DNA of 36,999 nucleotides, from positions 1 to 36,999 of the forward strand of contig JAHAZL010000099.1 in assembly GCA_018384055.1 (NCBI GenBank), written 5' to 3'. How positions within the stretch are numbered: the first letter of the stretch is position 1; every line of letters starts with the position of its first letter. Below, one piece after another: positions 23,890 through 32,079 of this stretch. The notes below the pieces were generated by a model. It ran no database searches, was not told where the DNA came from, and saw nothing but the letters and a program-made list of their open reading frames with translations. Position numbers and translations under genes: made by a program. This DNA is from Treponema sp. (lineage in GTDB: Bacteria > Spirochaetota > Spirochaetia > Treponematales > Treponemataceae).

Positions 23890-24690
23890 ATGGATTTCGG
23901 AATGCCCGTGCTTATTGAACTCGATTCTATTGAGTCAAACTGCAGGTTGTGCAGGAAACTTGATCTGGATTTCATCGAACTGAACATGAATTTCCCCGAG
24001 TATCAGGCTCGGCATTTTGATGTTGAAAAATATTCCGGGCTTAAAGAAAAATACGGAATTTACTTTACGGTTCACTTGAGTGAAAATCTTGATGTTTCCG
24101 AAGCCAATGATTTCGTAAGGGAAGGCTGGCTTAATACTGTGGCATCTACCATTGCATTTTCAAAGAAGATTTCATGTCCAATAATCAACATGCACATGAA
24201 TCATGGAATCTACATTACTCTTCCTGATGAAAAAGTTTTTGTTTACGAAAAAAGATTTGATGAATATTTTGGAAGCATTGTCCGGTTCCGTCAATTTTGT
24301 GAGATGCAAATAGGAGACGGCAATATAAAAATCTGCATTGAAAACACAGGCGGCTTTACTGATTTTGAAAAAAAGGCAATGGATTACCTTCTGGAAAGTC
24401 ACGTTTTTTGTTTGACCTGGGATGTTGGGCACAGCATCAGCAGCAATGAAAAGGATATGGAATACATTCTTGCCCACGTAAGCAAGCTTGCTCATTTTCA
24501 CATTCACGACGGAACAAGAACTGAACAGGGCGGAAAGTGTCATCAGGAGCTTGGAAAAGGAGATGTGAACCTTGAAGCCCGAATAGCCCTAGCAAGGGAA
24601 TGCAATGCAAGGTGTGTCATTGAAACTAAGACGGTTGCTGCCCTGAAAAATTCCGTGGACTGGTTAAGACGCAACGGAAAAACTGACTAA
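23890..24690 (+). CDS. TIM-barrel protein, sugar phosphate isomerase/epimerase-like
   Basis: A 266-residue protein of the xylose isomerase-like/AP endonuclease family 2 fold. Strand-end motifs typical of the fold: LDFIELNMNFPEY, YFTVHLSENLD, CPIINMHMNHGIY, KICIENTGGF, FCLTWDVGHS, KLAHFHIHDGT, and CVIETKTVAAL. The His, Glu and Asp residues at these strand ends would bind a divalent metal. The substrate is unknown; sugars or cyclitols are typical. The ATG at 23890 is chosen because GGAAG lies 5 bases upstream and homologues usually begin near here; in-frame starts at 23839 and 23878 are possible. Its stop overlaps that of the convergent YkgJ-type gene. Confidence 0.75.
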   Translation: MDFGMPVLIELDSIESNCRLCRKLDLDFIELNMNFPEYQARHFDVEKYSGLKEKYGIYFTVHLSENLDVSEANDFVREGWLNTVASTIAFSKKISCPIINMHMNHGIYITLPDEKVFVYEKRFDEYFGSIVRFRQFCEMQIGDGNIKICIENTGGFTDFEKKAMDYLLESHVFCLTWDVGHSISSNEKDMEYILAHVSKLAHFHIHDGTRTEQGGKCHQELGKGDVNLEARIALARECNARCVIETKTVAALKNSVDWLRRNGKTD

Positions 24691-25148
24691 AGGTAGTCTG
24701 CCTGCCACTGTTCAAAATCCAGCGGTATGTTTTCCTTGTATTCCTTTGCGGCTTTTTCTATTTCTTCTTTTGAATGAACTGGTCCGCTGTTCATGCCGGG
24801 GCAGTCTTTTGCACATTCATCCCAGTCTGCCTTTTCCTTTACCATCCAGTCCCAGAAAGGCCAGGTCCTGCATTGTACGGGTCTTCCTTTGTAAGCCGTG
24901 CAACCATTGTTCCAGAGGACGCATTCAAGTTTTTTTGTTTCTATGAGGGCGAGTACTGTTTTTCCTTCGTAATAGGTTACCCACCTGCAGTATTTTTCTA
25001 CAAAGGCAATGGGTTCCATTTCGAAGTGGGCACAGAACCTTTCCAGATCAGCCTTTGAAAGATAGACGAATCCCGGTCCGTTGCCGCAGCAATAGGAACA
25101 TCTCCTGCATTCAAATTTCAAGCCTTTCTCGTAGAAATTGTTTTCCAT
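24687..25148 (-). CDS. YkgJ-type cysteine-cluster protein
   Basis: A 153-residue cytosolic protein of the YkgJ/Fli-like zinc- or iron-chelating family (PF03692). The cysteine pattern is CRRCSYCCGNGPGFVYL near the N-terminus, then YCRW, CVLWNNGCTAYKGRPVQCRTWPFW, and CAKDCPG. About ten cysteines should bind an iron-sulfur cluster or zinc. The function of the family is not established. There is no ribosome binding site; a promoter with a -10 ending 8 bases before the ATG suggests a leaderless message. The stop codon (TAG, minus strand) overlaps the TAA of the convergent TIM-barrel gene. Confidence 0.82.
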   Translation of the reverse strand: MENNFYEKGLKFECRRCSYCCGNGPGFVYLSKADLERFCAHFEMEPIAFVEKYCRWVTYYEGKTVLALIETKKLECVLWNNGCTAYKGRPVQCRTWPFWDWMVKEKADWDECAKDCPGMNSGPVHSKEEIEKAAKEYKENIPLDFEQWQADYL

Positions 25149-25156
25149 AAGCCGTG

Positions 25157-25185
25157 ATTTTAAGTTATTTGCTGTTTTTGTTCAA
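25157..25185 (-). promoter_or_regulatory. sigma-70-like promoter at the YkgJ-type gene start
   Basis: Minus strand: TTGAAC (25180-25185), 17 bases, TAAAAT (25157-25162), then 8 bases to the ATG at 25148. The predicted start point is at or one base from the ATG. It lies back to back with the glyA promoter region. Confidence 0.5.
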
Positions 25186-25209
25186 TTTTAAACTAATTGC
25201 ATAAATACT

Positions 25210-25242
25210 TATAATTCTTTAGTATTGTTAAAAACATACTAA
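25210..25242 (+). promoter_or_regulatory. glyA -10 element and hairpin/operator-like palindrome
   Basis: TATAAT (25210-25215) has only a weak TTTAAA at -35 spacing. Right after it lies a perfect 7-bp inverted repeat, TTAGTAT (25219-25225) and ATACTAA (25236-25242), 10 bases apart. The palindrome starts near the predicted transcription start, so it could be a repressor site or a hairpin in the 5' leader of glyA. Confidence 0.4.
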
Positions 25243-25257
25243 AAACCGAGGTAAATT

Positions 25258-26757
25258 ATGTCTACACCATTGGAAAATTATCTTTCTTCCTGCGGCAACA
25301 AGCCAAATGCCGCAATGACTGCCTATGTTGCAAATCTTCAGCAGGTTGCAGCAGTCGGTCCTGATATCGCAGCTTCCATTGTAAATGAACTTGAAAACCA
25401 GAGAAGCCACCTTAAGCTTGTTGCTTCTGAAAACTACTGTTCGCTTTCAGTTCAGTCAGCCATGGGCAACCTTCTTACTGACAAGTATGCAGAAGGATAT
25501 CCAGAACACAGATACTACGGCGGATGCGTGAACATCGATGCAGTTGAAAACACAGCAGCTCGCGAAGCAGAAAAACTTTTTGGTGCAGACTATGCTTATG
25601 TTCAGCCACACTCGGGTGCAGATACAAACCTTGTTGCTTACTGGGCAATCCTCAGTGCAAAGGTTGAAACTCCAACTCTCGAAGAGCTAGGCGTAAAGTC
25701 CCTCAACGACCTTACTGCAGAACAGTTCGACATGCTCAGAAAGAAGTTCGGAAACCAGAAGCTCATGGGTCTTGACTATTCATGCGGTGGACACCTTACA
25801 CATGGTTACAAGATGAACGTTTCAGCCCGTATGTTTGAATCTCATCCATACGGCGTAGACGAAAAGACAGGTCTCCTTGACTACGATGCAATCGAAAAGC
25901 AGGCAATGGAAGTTAAACCTCTCATCCTTTTGACAGGTTTTTCTGCATACCCACGCAAGATTGACTTCAAGAGATTCCGCCAGATTGCAGACAAATGCGG
26001 TGCTGTTCTCATGGTAGATATGGCACACTTTGCAGGTCTCGTTGCTGGTAAGGTATTCCAGGGCGACTATGACCCGGTAAAATGGGCAGACATCGTTACG
26101 ACAACAACACACAAGACACTCCGTGGTCCACGCGGTGCCATGATCCTCTGCAAGAAAGAATACATGGACTATGTAAACAAGGGATGTCCTATGGTTCTCG
26201 GCGGTCCACTCGGTCACGTCATGGCTGCAAAGGCAATCGCTTTCAAGGAAGCAAATACTCAGGCTTACCAGGCATGGGCTGCACAGGTTGTAAAGAATGC
26301 ACAGGCTCTTGCAGAAGCCCTCAAGTCATACAACATTCCTCTCCAGACAGGGGGAACAGACAACCACCTTATGCTCGCAGACGTTACAGTTTACGGACTT
26401 ACAGGTAAGCAGGCAGAAGCTGCAATGTTTGAATGCGGCATCACAGCAAATGCAAATGCCCTTCCTTATGACAAGAACGGTGCATGGTGGACATCCGGTG
26501 TTCGTCTCGGAACTCCAGCCCTTACAACACTTGGCATGAATGAAGAAGATATGAAGGAAGTTGCTTCAATTGTTGACTTTGTTCTCAAAAACACAAAGCC
26601 TGGCGTTACAAAGGAAGGAAAGCCAGCAAAGGGAAAGATTGTAATCAGCGATGAAACAAAGTCAGCTGCTCGTGAAAGAGTAAACAAGCTTCTTAAGGCT
26701 CATGTTCTCTATCCAGAACTTGACCTGGACTTCCTCAAGAAAGAATTTGTTAAATAA
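25258..26757 (+). CDS. glyA: serine hydroxymethyltransferase (long form)
   Basis: A 499-residue PLP enzyme that converts serine and tetrahydrofolate to glycine and methylene-tetrahydrofolate. The PLP lysine is Lys286 in TTTTHKTLRGPRGA; the SENYCSLSVQSAMGN, YPEHRYYGGC and YVQPHSGADTN segments and the DMAHFAGLVA strand are all typical. It is about 80 residues longer than most bacterial forms, through an N-terminal extension and an insertion of about 35 residues (about 143-180) before CGGHLTHG. This long type is known from treponemes and chlamydiae. The ATG has GAGGT 6 bases upstream. A strong terminator follows, so the gene is probably monocistronic. Confidence 0.96.
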   Translation: MSTPLENYLSSCGNKPNAAMTAYVANLQQVAAVGPDIAASIVNELENQRSHLKLVASENYCSLSVQSAMGNLLTDKYAEGYPEHRYYGGCVNIDAVENTAAREAEKLFGADYAYVQPHSGADTNLVAYWAILSAKVETPTLEELGVKSLNDLTAEQFDMLRKKFGNQKLMGLDYSCGGHLTHGYKMNVSARMFESHPYGVDEKTGLLDYDAIEKQAMEVKPLILLTGFSAYPRKIDFKRFRQIADKCGAVLMVDMAHFAGLVAGKVFQGDYDPVKWADIVTTTTHKTLRGPRGAMILCKKEYMDYVNKGCPMVLGGPLGHVMAAKAIAFKEANTQAYQAWAAQVVKNAQALAEALKSYNIPLQTGGTDNHLMLADVTVYGLTGKQAEAAMFECGITANANALPYDKNGAWWTSGVRLGTPALTTLGMNEEDMKEVASIVDFVLKNTKPGVTKEGKPAKGKIVISDETKSAARERVNKLLKAHVLYPELDLDFLKKEFVK

Positions 26758-26779
26758 AAACTGATTTTCATCTGCTAAG

Positions 26780-26830
26780 ATCGCCATTGGAGTGCGGGCT
26801 TCAAAATCCCCTCTGATGGCGATTTTTTTT
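26780..26830 (+). terminator. rho-independent terminator after glyA
   Basis: ATCGCCAT (26780-26787) pairs with ATGGCGAT (26816-26823), and the stem continues imperfectly inward (GGAG with CTC). Eight T bases follow from 26823. It isolates glyA from the cyclase gene. Confidence 0.85.
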
Positions 26831-26865
26831 ATGCTTCAACAAAAACAAAATTTTCTTAAAAACTG

Positions 26866-26874
26866 TGTTATAAT
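26866..26874 (+). promoter_or_regulatory. extended -10 promoter at the cyclase start codon
   Basis: TGT followed by the consensus TATAAT (26869-26874), then 7 bases to the ATG at 26882. No good -35 is present, as expected for an extended -10 type. With no Shine-Dalgarno sequence, a leaderless message is predicted. Confidence 0.5.
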
Positions 26875-26881
26875 CAAACCT

Positions 26882-29800
26882 ATGAATTTCAGGAAGTTTT
26901 TTGCATTATTCATAGCGTTTCAGTTGTCTTTTTTGCATATTCTATTCTCACAGAATTTCCCTACTGATTATGTCAGCCACATTTGGACTGCCGCTGACGG
27001 TCTTCCGGGGAATACCATTACAGACATTATCCAGACGACAGACGGTTATGTTTATATGGGGACTTACGACGGCCTCGTTCGTTTTGACGGAATTAACTTC
27101 AACATCATGAACAGAAACTCCGATGAAAAACTTGGCTTCAGTTCTGCCCGTGTTGTATTCGAAGATTCCCACTGCAATCTTTGGGTTGGGTCAAATGATG
27201 AAGGCGTTGTAAAAATCAGTGGTGATTCCATTACAAAGTATGATACGACAAATGGACTACCAAACAATTCTGTCAGAGACATTGTTGAAGACAAGCTTGG
27301 AAACATTTGGATTGGAACTGCCAGCGGAGTAGTTTTAATTAAACCTGATGGAATTATGTCTGTTCCTGATGGACTTGATAACATCGATAATGAACATGTT
27401 CTTGCCGTTGCACTTTACTGCGATACAGCAGGCCGCATCTGGCTTTCAACTTCAAAGCAGGGTGGAATCTACTACTATAGTGAAGGAAGATTCCGCCACT
27501 ACGATGTCCTTGATTACCTCAATGATAGATACGGAACCTATACAGTTTCTGCCATCGGTCAGGATGATCTTGGCAACCTCATATTCGGCATAAGTCACAA
27601 CGGCGTTGTAATGATTAAAAACGGTGTGGAAAATAATCCTTCGGTTTTCAAGGATATTCCGCAATGCCTTGTAAACGAAATCTATCTTGACCGTTCTTCA
27701 AACCTTTGGTTCCTTAGTGACCGCGGTGTATATCTTTTGAGGAACGGTAAAATTTCAAAATATACTTCCGAAATGGGACTGGCTGACAATACCATCAATC
27801 ATATTCTTGAAGATCGTGAAGGAAACATCTGGTTTGCAACGGATCACGGTGGAGTAGAAAAACTTTCCCTTGGAAAATTCAACACCTTTCAGCTGAATGT
27901 CGGGGTAAATGCCATTTGCGAAGACCTTGGCGGAAATGTCTGGGTTGGTACTGATGACGGAATACTCTGCTACAGAAATGATGAAATTGTTGACAGTGAA
28001 CTTACCAGAATGACGAGGGGAATAAGAATCCGTCATGTTGGTCTTGCACGCAACGGAGACCTCCTTGTTAGCTGCTATTCGAAACTGGGGCAGATCAGGA
28101 AAACAAAGAAAGGCTTGGTAAACTGGACTGTAAAGGACGGCATCATCGGTGACAAGGTTCGTGTCTGCGTTGACGACAAGGACAGGAACCTCTGGATTGG
28201 TTCTACGACTGGCCTTGCCTGCGTCATGCCTGACGGAAAAATCAGAAACTACAACAGCGACCAGGGGCTTTGCAATGACTACATCATGAGTCTCTTTGTA
28301 GACACGAAGAACAGGCTTTGGGTTGGTACTGACGGTGGTGGTATCGATGTCATTGAAAATGGCAGGGTTGTTCAGTCATATAATACACAGTCAGGACTAA
28401 GCGGAAATGTTGTCTTTAAAATAAATCAGGACGAGAAAGGAATCTTCTGGATTTGTACTGGAACAGGTATTTCACGATTTGACGGGCATAACTTTACCAA
28501 CTTTAATGCAAGTGATGGACTTGGTACCGATTCAATTTTTCAGATGCTCAATGACTATACGGAAACTATTTGGATTACAAGTAACCGCGGTATTTCTTCG
28601 ATTCAGAAATCTGATTTTGAAAAATATCTGAAGGGTGAAAAGAAAAATCTCGTTCCTAAATTCTTTACGAAAAATGACGGGCTTAAAAGCGGTGGTGTTA
28701 CATCAACTTCCCTTTCCATGAGGGACAGCATCGGAAGATTGTATTTTACACTCATTGACGGTTTTGCTGTTTACGACCCGATGAAATCAACGAACAACAG
28801 AATCATGCCTAGTACCCACATTGAATCTTTCCATGTAAACGGCAAGAGCGTTTCTGTTCACGACAATGATACTTTGGTACTTCAGCCGGGTGTAAAGAAA
28901 ATCGACATCACATACACAGGATTGAGTTTTGTTTCTTCTGAACTTGTAAGATTTAAAAATATGCTCGAAGGTTTTGACAAAGATTTTTCTGATGTTACAG
29001 CCCTCAGAACCGTAACCTACACAAACCTTAAACCTGGCAACTACAGGTTCCTTGTTAATTCATCCAACAGTGATGGTCTTTGGAGTGAAGTGCCCGCAAC
29101 AATTTCCTTTAGAATCAAGCCTTACTTCTATCAGGTTCCTCTGTTCTGGATTTTTGTAGCAATACTTTTGATAGCAATAGTCGTTGTCATTATCAAGGGT
29201 AGGGAAAAGGCCCTTATGGTAAAGCAGCTTCAGCTTGAGACTCTCGTTACCCAGAGAACCGTTGATCTTGAAATAGAGAAGGACAATTCGGATAGACTTC
29301 TCAAAAACATTCTTCCGGATCCTATTGCGGAAAAACTTAAGGCAAATCAGTTTGGTGACCAGACCATAGCCGACAGTTTTTCTGAAGTTACTGTTCTTTT
29401 TGCTGATATCGTAGGCTTTACGAAAACTACATCCAGCCATTCTGCTGATGATGTAGTAATGGCTCTTAATGATCTTTTCTCAAGGTTTGACGACCGTGCA
29501 AAGATTATGGGGGTTGAAAAGGTAAAGACCATCGGGGACTGTTACATGGCTGTCTGTGGACTTCCGGAACCTAGGGAAGGTAACGCTCAGGTTATGGTTG
29601 ATTTTGCCCGCGGCATGTACACTGACCTTTACGAGTACAACAAGACTGCAAAGATTCCTTTTGAAATCAGGGTAGGGATTAACTGCGGACCTGTGGTTGC
29701 CGGTGTCATAGGTAAGACAAAATTCATTTATGATATTTGGGGTGATACTGTTAATGTTGCAAGCCGCATGCAGTCAATTTGTACTCCGGGCCACATTCTT

Positions 29801-29905
29801 GTAACTGAAGCTGTCAAAAACAAGACCATGACCCATGTTACATTCGACATCGTTGACGAATATGAGGTCAAAGGAAAGGGAAAGATGAAAGCCTTTACTC
29901 TGTAA
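26882..29905 (+). CDS. sensor adenylate cyclase (beta-propeller, Y_Y_Y and class III cyclase domains)
   Basis: A 1007-residue membrane protein. After a signal peptide (about 1-24, ending LFSQ) come many two-component-regulator propeller repeats (about 30-620, of the form DGLPNNSVRDIVEDKLGNIW), a Y_Y_Y domain (about 665-745), one membrane segment (about 752-771), a coiled coil (about 772-815), and a C-terminal class III cyclase domain. Catalytic residues are complete: metal Asp842 (FADIVGFT) and Asp886 (TIGDCYM), adenine-specifying Lys882 and Asp951 (YDIWG), and transition-state Asn958 and Arg962. It should sense an external ligand and make cAMP. The layout is that of hybrid propeller sensors with a cyclase in place of a kinase. 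The start at 26882 opens the signal peptide directly. Confidence 0.9.
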   Translation: MNFRKFFALFIAFQLSFLHILFSQNFPTDYVSHIWTAADGLPGNTITDIIQTTDGYVYMGTYDGLVRFDGINFNIMNRNSDEKLGFSSARVVFEDSHCNLWVGSNDEGVVKISGDSITKYDTTNGLPNNSVRDIVEDKLGNIWIGTASGVVLIKPDGIMSVPDGLDNIDNEHVLAVALYCDTAGRIWLSTSKQGGIYYYSEGRFRHYDVLDYLNDRYGTYTVSAIGQDDLGNLIFGISHNGVVMIKNGVENNPSVFKDIPQCLVNEIYLDRSSNLWFLSDRGVYLLRNGKISKYTSEMGLADNTINHILEDREGNIWFATDHGGVEKLSLGKFNTFQLNVGVNAICEDLGGNVWVGTDDGILCYRNDEIVDSELTRMTRGIRIRHVGLARNGDLLVSCYSKLGQIRKTKKGLVNWTVKDGIIGDKVRVCVDDKDRNLWIGSTTGLACVMPDGKIRNYNSDQGLCNDYIMSLFVDTKNRLWVGTDGGGIDVIENGRVVQSYNTQSGLSGNVVFKINQDEKGIFWICTGTGISRFDGHNFTNFNASDGLGTDSIFQMLNDYTETIWITSNRGISSIQKSDFEKYLKGEKKNLVPKFFTKNDGLKSGGVTSTSLSMRDSIGRLYFTLIDGFAVYDPMKSTNNRIMPSTHIESFHVNGKSVSVHDNDTLVLQPGVKKIDITYTGLSFVSSELVRFKNMLEGFDKDFSDVTALRTVTYTNLKPGNYRFLVNSSNSDGLWSEVPATISFRIKPYFYQVPLFWIFVAILLIAIVVVIIKGREKALMVKQLQLETLVTQRTVDLEIEKDNSDRLLKNILPDPIAEKLKANQFGDQTIADSFSEVTVLFADIVGFTKTTSSHSADDVVMALNDLFSRFDDRAKIMGVEKVKTIGDCYMAVCGLPEPREGNAQVMVDFARGMYTDLYEYNKTAKIPFEIRVGINCGPVVAGVIGKTKFIYDIWGDTVNVASRMQSICTPGHILVTEAVKNKTMTHVTFDIVDEYEVKGKGKMKAFTL

Positions 29906-29940
29906 GAGATTTAAATCTTCATTGAATGAGAGAAATAAAA

Positions 29941-29975
29941 AGCCACCCTGAATTAAATCAGGATGGCTTTCTTTT
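29941..29975. terminator. bidirectional rho-independent terminator
   Basis: AGCCACCCTGA (29941-29951) and TCAGGATGGCT (29958-29968) form an 11-bp stem with one mismatch. T-rich sequence follows on the plus strand (TTTCTTTTT) and, on the minus strand, after the same stem (TTTTTATTTC). It lies between the convergent cyclase and SPOR genes. Confidence 0.8.
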
Positions 29976-29988
29976 TGTCTCAAAAATT

Positions 29989-31068
29989 TTAGTTGCTGAT
30001 TGTGTAGCAGTCGAATCCTGCGGCCTTGAGTTTCTTTCCCATTGTCAGGGAAGAGTTTTCGTCTACAACAACAATGTAGTAAGTTGTACCGCTGGCCCTT
30101 GTTTCACTGTAGGCATAGGCGTCAAAGTTTTTAGCACGGACTTTGCCGATGAGTTCATCTGCGTTTGCCTTGGATTTGAAAAGGCCCAGCTGCTGTTTCT
30201 TCCCGGAAGTCTTTGCCCTGAGGGGAATTGTCTCCTGTTTGGGAGGGGTTGAATTTCCCTTGAAAATTGGAGCGCTTTCAGCAGGTATGTCCGAATCAAT
30301 TTTCCTAGGTGGAATATTTTCCTTTTTCTGTTCTTCTTTATCTTGTTTTGCCTCAACCTGTGGTATTGCAGCTGAAGCGTTTCCCCTTGGTACAAAATAC
30401 CAGAACGGTACACTCATTATCTGACTTGTTCCGTTTACGATGGAAGTTTCAGGACTGTTTGGGTATTCTGATTTCAGTGTTGCGGCGCAAGTTATATCGT
30501 CTGTCAGATACCAGAGAGTAAGCAGAACCTGTGGCCTTACGGATTTCATGGATTGCATTGTGCTGTAGGCTCGTAGCATGGCAATGGAATCTCCCGTTTC
30601 ATTTACAGAAGAAGCCTTGCAAAGCTGACACCAGATGGAGTAAAGGTTTGCGTATGCAATAATGTTTTCCGTTTTTGATGAACGAACATTGGAAAGATAG
30701 CTTTCTGCAGTTTCCCAGTCGCCTGAAGAAAGACTAGCCCTGACGGCAGAAATTACGATTTCTTCCGTTGATACTTTAGGCATGTTTTTTGCCTGACCTC
30801 CTGCAATGCCTGCTGCCTTTGCGTAGAATGTGCTTGCGTCCGTGTAAAGCCCAAGCTGTTCCTGCAATGTTGCGGTAAAATAAAGGATTGCCCTTTTGTC
30901 TGCAGTGGTTGCCGAACTGTCTGCATTTGCCTTGAGATAGTCTATGGTATCAAGTACGGTCTCCTGCTCAAGGGCTTTTTTCCTTATTTCTTCTGCAGAT
31001 CTTTTTGGCTGGGAAAAAAGACTGGCGGCTGAAAGCACAAGTACTGTTGCTGCAATGATTTTCTTCAT
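29989..31068 (-). CDS. exported SPOR-domain protein
   Basis: A 359-residue protein with a signal peptide (MKKIIAATVLVLSAASLFSQ). The middle (about 25-210) is helical and looks like degenerate TPR-type repeats. A proline- and lysine-rich linker (about 225-285) leads to a C-terminal SPOR domain (about 290-359, QLGLFKSKANADELIGKVRAK, then YYIVVVD). SPOR domains bind peptidoglycan stripped of stem peptides, often at the division septum. The ATG has no good ribosome binding site but lies 8 bases after the stop of the LapA-like gene, so translational coupling is likely. A bidirectional terminator follows its stop. Confidence 0.85.
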   Translation of the reverse strand: MKKIIAATVLVLSAASLFSQPKRSAEEIRKKALEQETVLDTIDYLKANADSSATTADKRAILYFTATLQEQLGLYTDASTFYAKAAGIAGGQAKNMPKVSTEEIVISAVRASLSSGDWETAESYLSNVRSSKTENIIAYANLYSIWCQLCKASSVNETGDSIAMLRAYSTMQSMKSVRPQVLLTLWYLTDDITCAATLKSEYPNSPETSIVNGTSQIMSVPFWYFVPRGNASAAIPQVEAKQDKEEQKKENIPPRKIDSDIPAESAPIFKGNSTPPKQETIPLRAKTSGKKQQLGLFKSKANADELIGKVRAKNFDAYAYSETRASGTTYYIVVVDENSSLTMGKKLKAAGFDCYTISN

Positions 31069-31075
31069 TTTTCTA

Positions 31076-31345
31076 CTATTCTTTATCTTCGCTTTTTTCT
31101 TCCCTAGTAACGTTTACAAGTTCTGTCTTCTTGCTGTTCTTCTTATCCTTTTTTCTTCGTCCATACAAGGTGAAAGGAATTGTAATTATAACTCCGGCAA
31201 TGAAGGATCCGAGAAGGGCAGCGAAAACAGGAATGTTTTCAAAATTGTGGAAAAACCAGATTGTACATTTGTTTGAAAGATTAAATCCCGTAAGGATTGC
31301 AACAAGGACAACGAGTATTATTGTACCTATCAATTTAAATGGCAT
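31076..31345 (-). CDS. small membrane protein, LapA-like (DUF1049)
   Basis: An 89-residue protein with two hydrophobic segments (about 5-25 and 36-58) and a strongly charged C-terminal tail (RRKKDKKNSKK, then acidic). The NKCTIWFFHNFENIPVFAALLGSFIAG part resembles the LapA/YciS family of small inner-membrane proteins, which in other bacteria act in lipopolysaccharide assembly or have unknown roles. The ATG at 31345 is preferred over that at 31351 because AGGGGG then sits 8 bases upstream. It is the first gene of a two-gene unit with the SPOR gene. Confidence 0.7.
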   Translation of the reverse strand: MPFKLIGTIILVVLVAILTGFNLSNKCTIWFFHNFENIPVFAALLGSFIAGVIITIPFTLYGRRKKDKKNSKKTELVNVTREEKSEDKE

Positions 31346-31364
31346 AACCATATCCCCCTATGTT

Positions 31365-31392
31365 TCTATATTTTAGACTACTTCTGAATCAA
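31365..31392 (-). promoter_or_regulatory. putative promoter of the LapA-like/SPOR unit
   Basis: Minus strand: TTGATT (31387-31392), 16 bases, TATAGA (31365-31370). The leader would be short and contain AGGGGG. The match is moderate. Confidence 0.38.
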
Positions 31393-31472
31393 AGTAAATG
31401 TACCTTTCCAAATGAAGCTGACGATAAAGCCATGACTATGGTAATTTCTGCTGCTATTTATATTCCAATAAG

Positions 31473-31501
31473 TTGATTTTTGCCATTGATTAACCTATAA
31501 T
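31473..31501 (+). promoter_or_regulatory. sigma-70-like promoter of the envelope operon
   Basis: TTGATT (31473-31478), 17 bases, TATAAT (31496-31501). The expected start is near 31508, leaving an unusually long leader of about 110 bases before the GTG at 31618. The rest of this 270-base gap holds only the divergent promoter at 31365-31392 and a possible leader ORF. Confidence 0.6.
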
Positions 31502-31510
31502 TTAATGGTT

Positions 31511-31564
31511 ATGGGTAGAATGAGATGCTTTGTGCGTAGTACGTATCTTATGGCAAGTTTATGA
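31511..31564 (+). other. possible 17-codon leader ORF
   Basis: An ATG at 31511, 9 bases after the -10 hexamer, opens a 17-codon frame (MGRMRCFVRSTYLMASL) ending with TGA. It has no ribosome binding site, so it would be read as a leaderless or near-leaderless frame. It may be chance. Confidence 0.25.
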
Positions 31565-31617
31565 TTTACGACCCGTACGAAATTGAATCGGGAATTTATT
31601 TAAGGAGATAGAGTCAG

Positions 31618-32079
31618 GTGAAAAAGATTGTTGCACTTGTAATTGCTTCACTTGTTTCTTTTGCATTGTATGCACAGGCAGCGGACAAAGTGTCTGAAAT
31701 AATATCTGCCAGGGAAGCTAGTTATGGACAGGCTGCTTATCTTGCATGTTGTGCCCGCGGAACGGTTAAAGATGAAACTGGATATGAGGATGCACTCAAT
31801 GTCCTTAAGGAAAAAGGATTTGCAGATTCATCAGTAAATGCTTCTGATAAAATCACAATGAAGGAACTTGCAAAAGTTTGTTCTTATACGTGGAAAATTG
31901 AAGGAAGCTTAATGTGTAAGCTGGTTGGATCTCCACGCTATATTTTCAGACAGATGAAAGCTGATGAAGTCATAGATGTTTCGGCTGATCCAATGGGAGT
32001 TCCCAGCGGAAGAAATCTTCTTGCCGTAATTACGGACTGCATAGACAGGTACCAGGTTAAGGACGGGGAGGATAAGTAA
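31618..32079 (+). CDS. exported protein of unknown function (envelope operon gene 1)
   Basis: A 153-residue protein with a signal peptide (KKIVALVIASLVSFALYAQA). The mature protein, rich in helix, carries a CARGTVKDETGYEDALNVLKEKGF segment and a KITMKELAKVCSYTW segment that resembles a small alpha-helical fold; no known family is recognised. The start is GTG, with AAGGAGAT about 8 bases upstream. Its stop (TAA) directly abuts the ATG of the next gene, so the two are co-translated. The operon context, with a barrel and a FecR-domain protein, suggests an envelope role. Confidence 0.72.
   Translation: MKKIVALVIASLVSFALYAQAADKVSEIISAREASYGQAAYLACCARGTVKDETGYEDALNVLKEKGFADSSVNASDKITMKELAKVCSYTWKIEGSLMCKLVGSPRYIFRQMKADEVIDVSADPMGVPSGRNLLAVITDCIDRYQVKDGEDK

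Noticed and set aside
26780..26830. Riboswitch between glyA and the cyclase gene
   Set aside because: A simple long stem followed by eight T bases is fully explained as a terminator.
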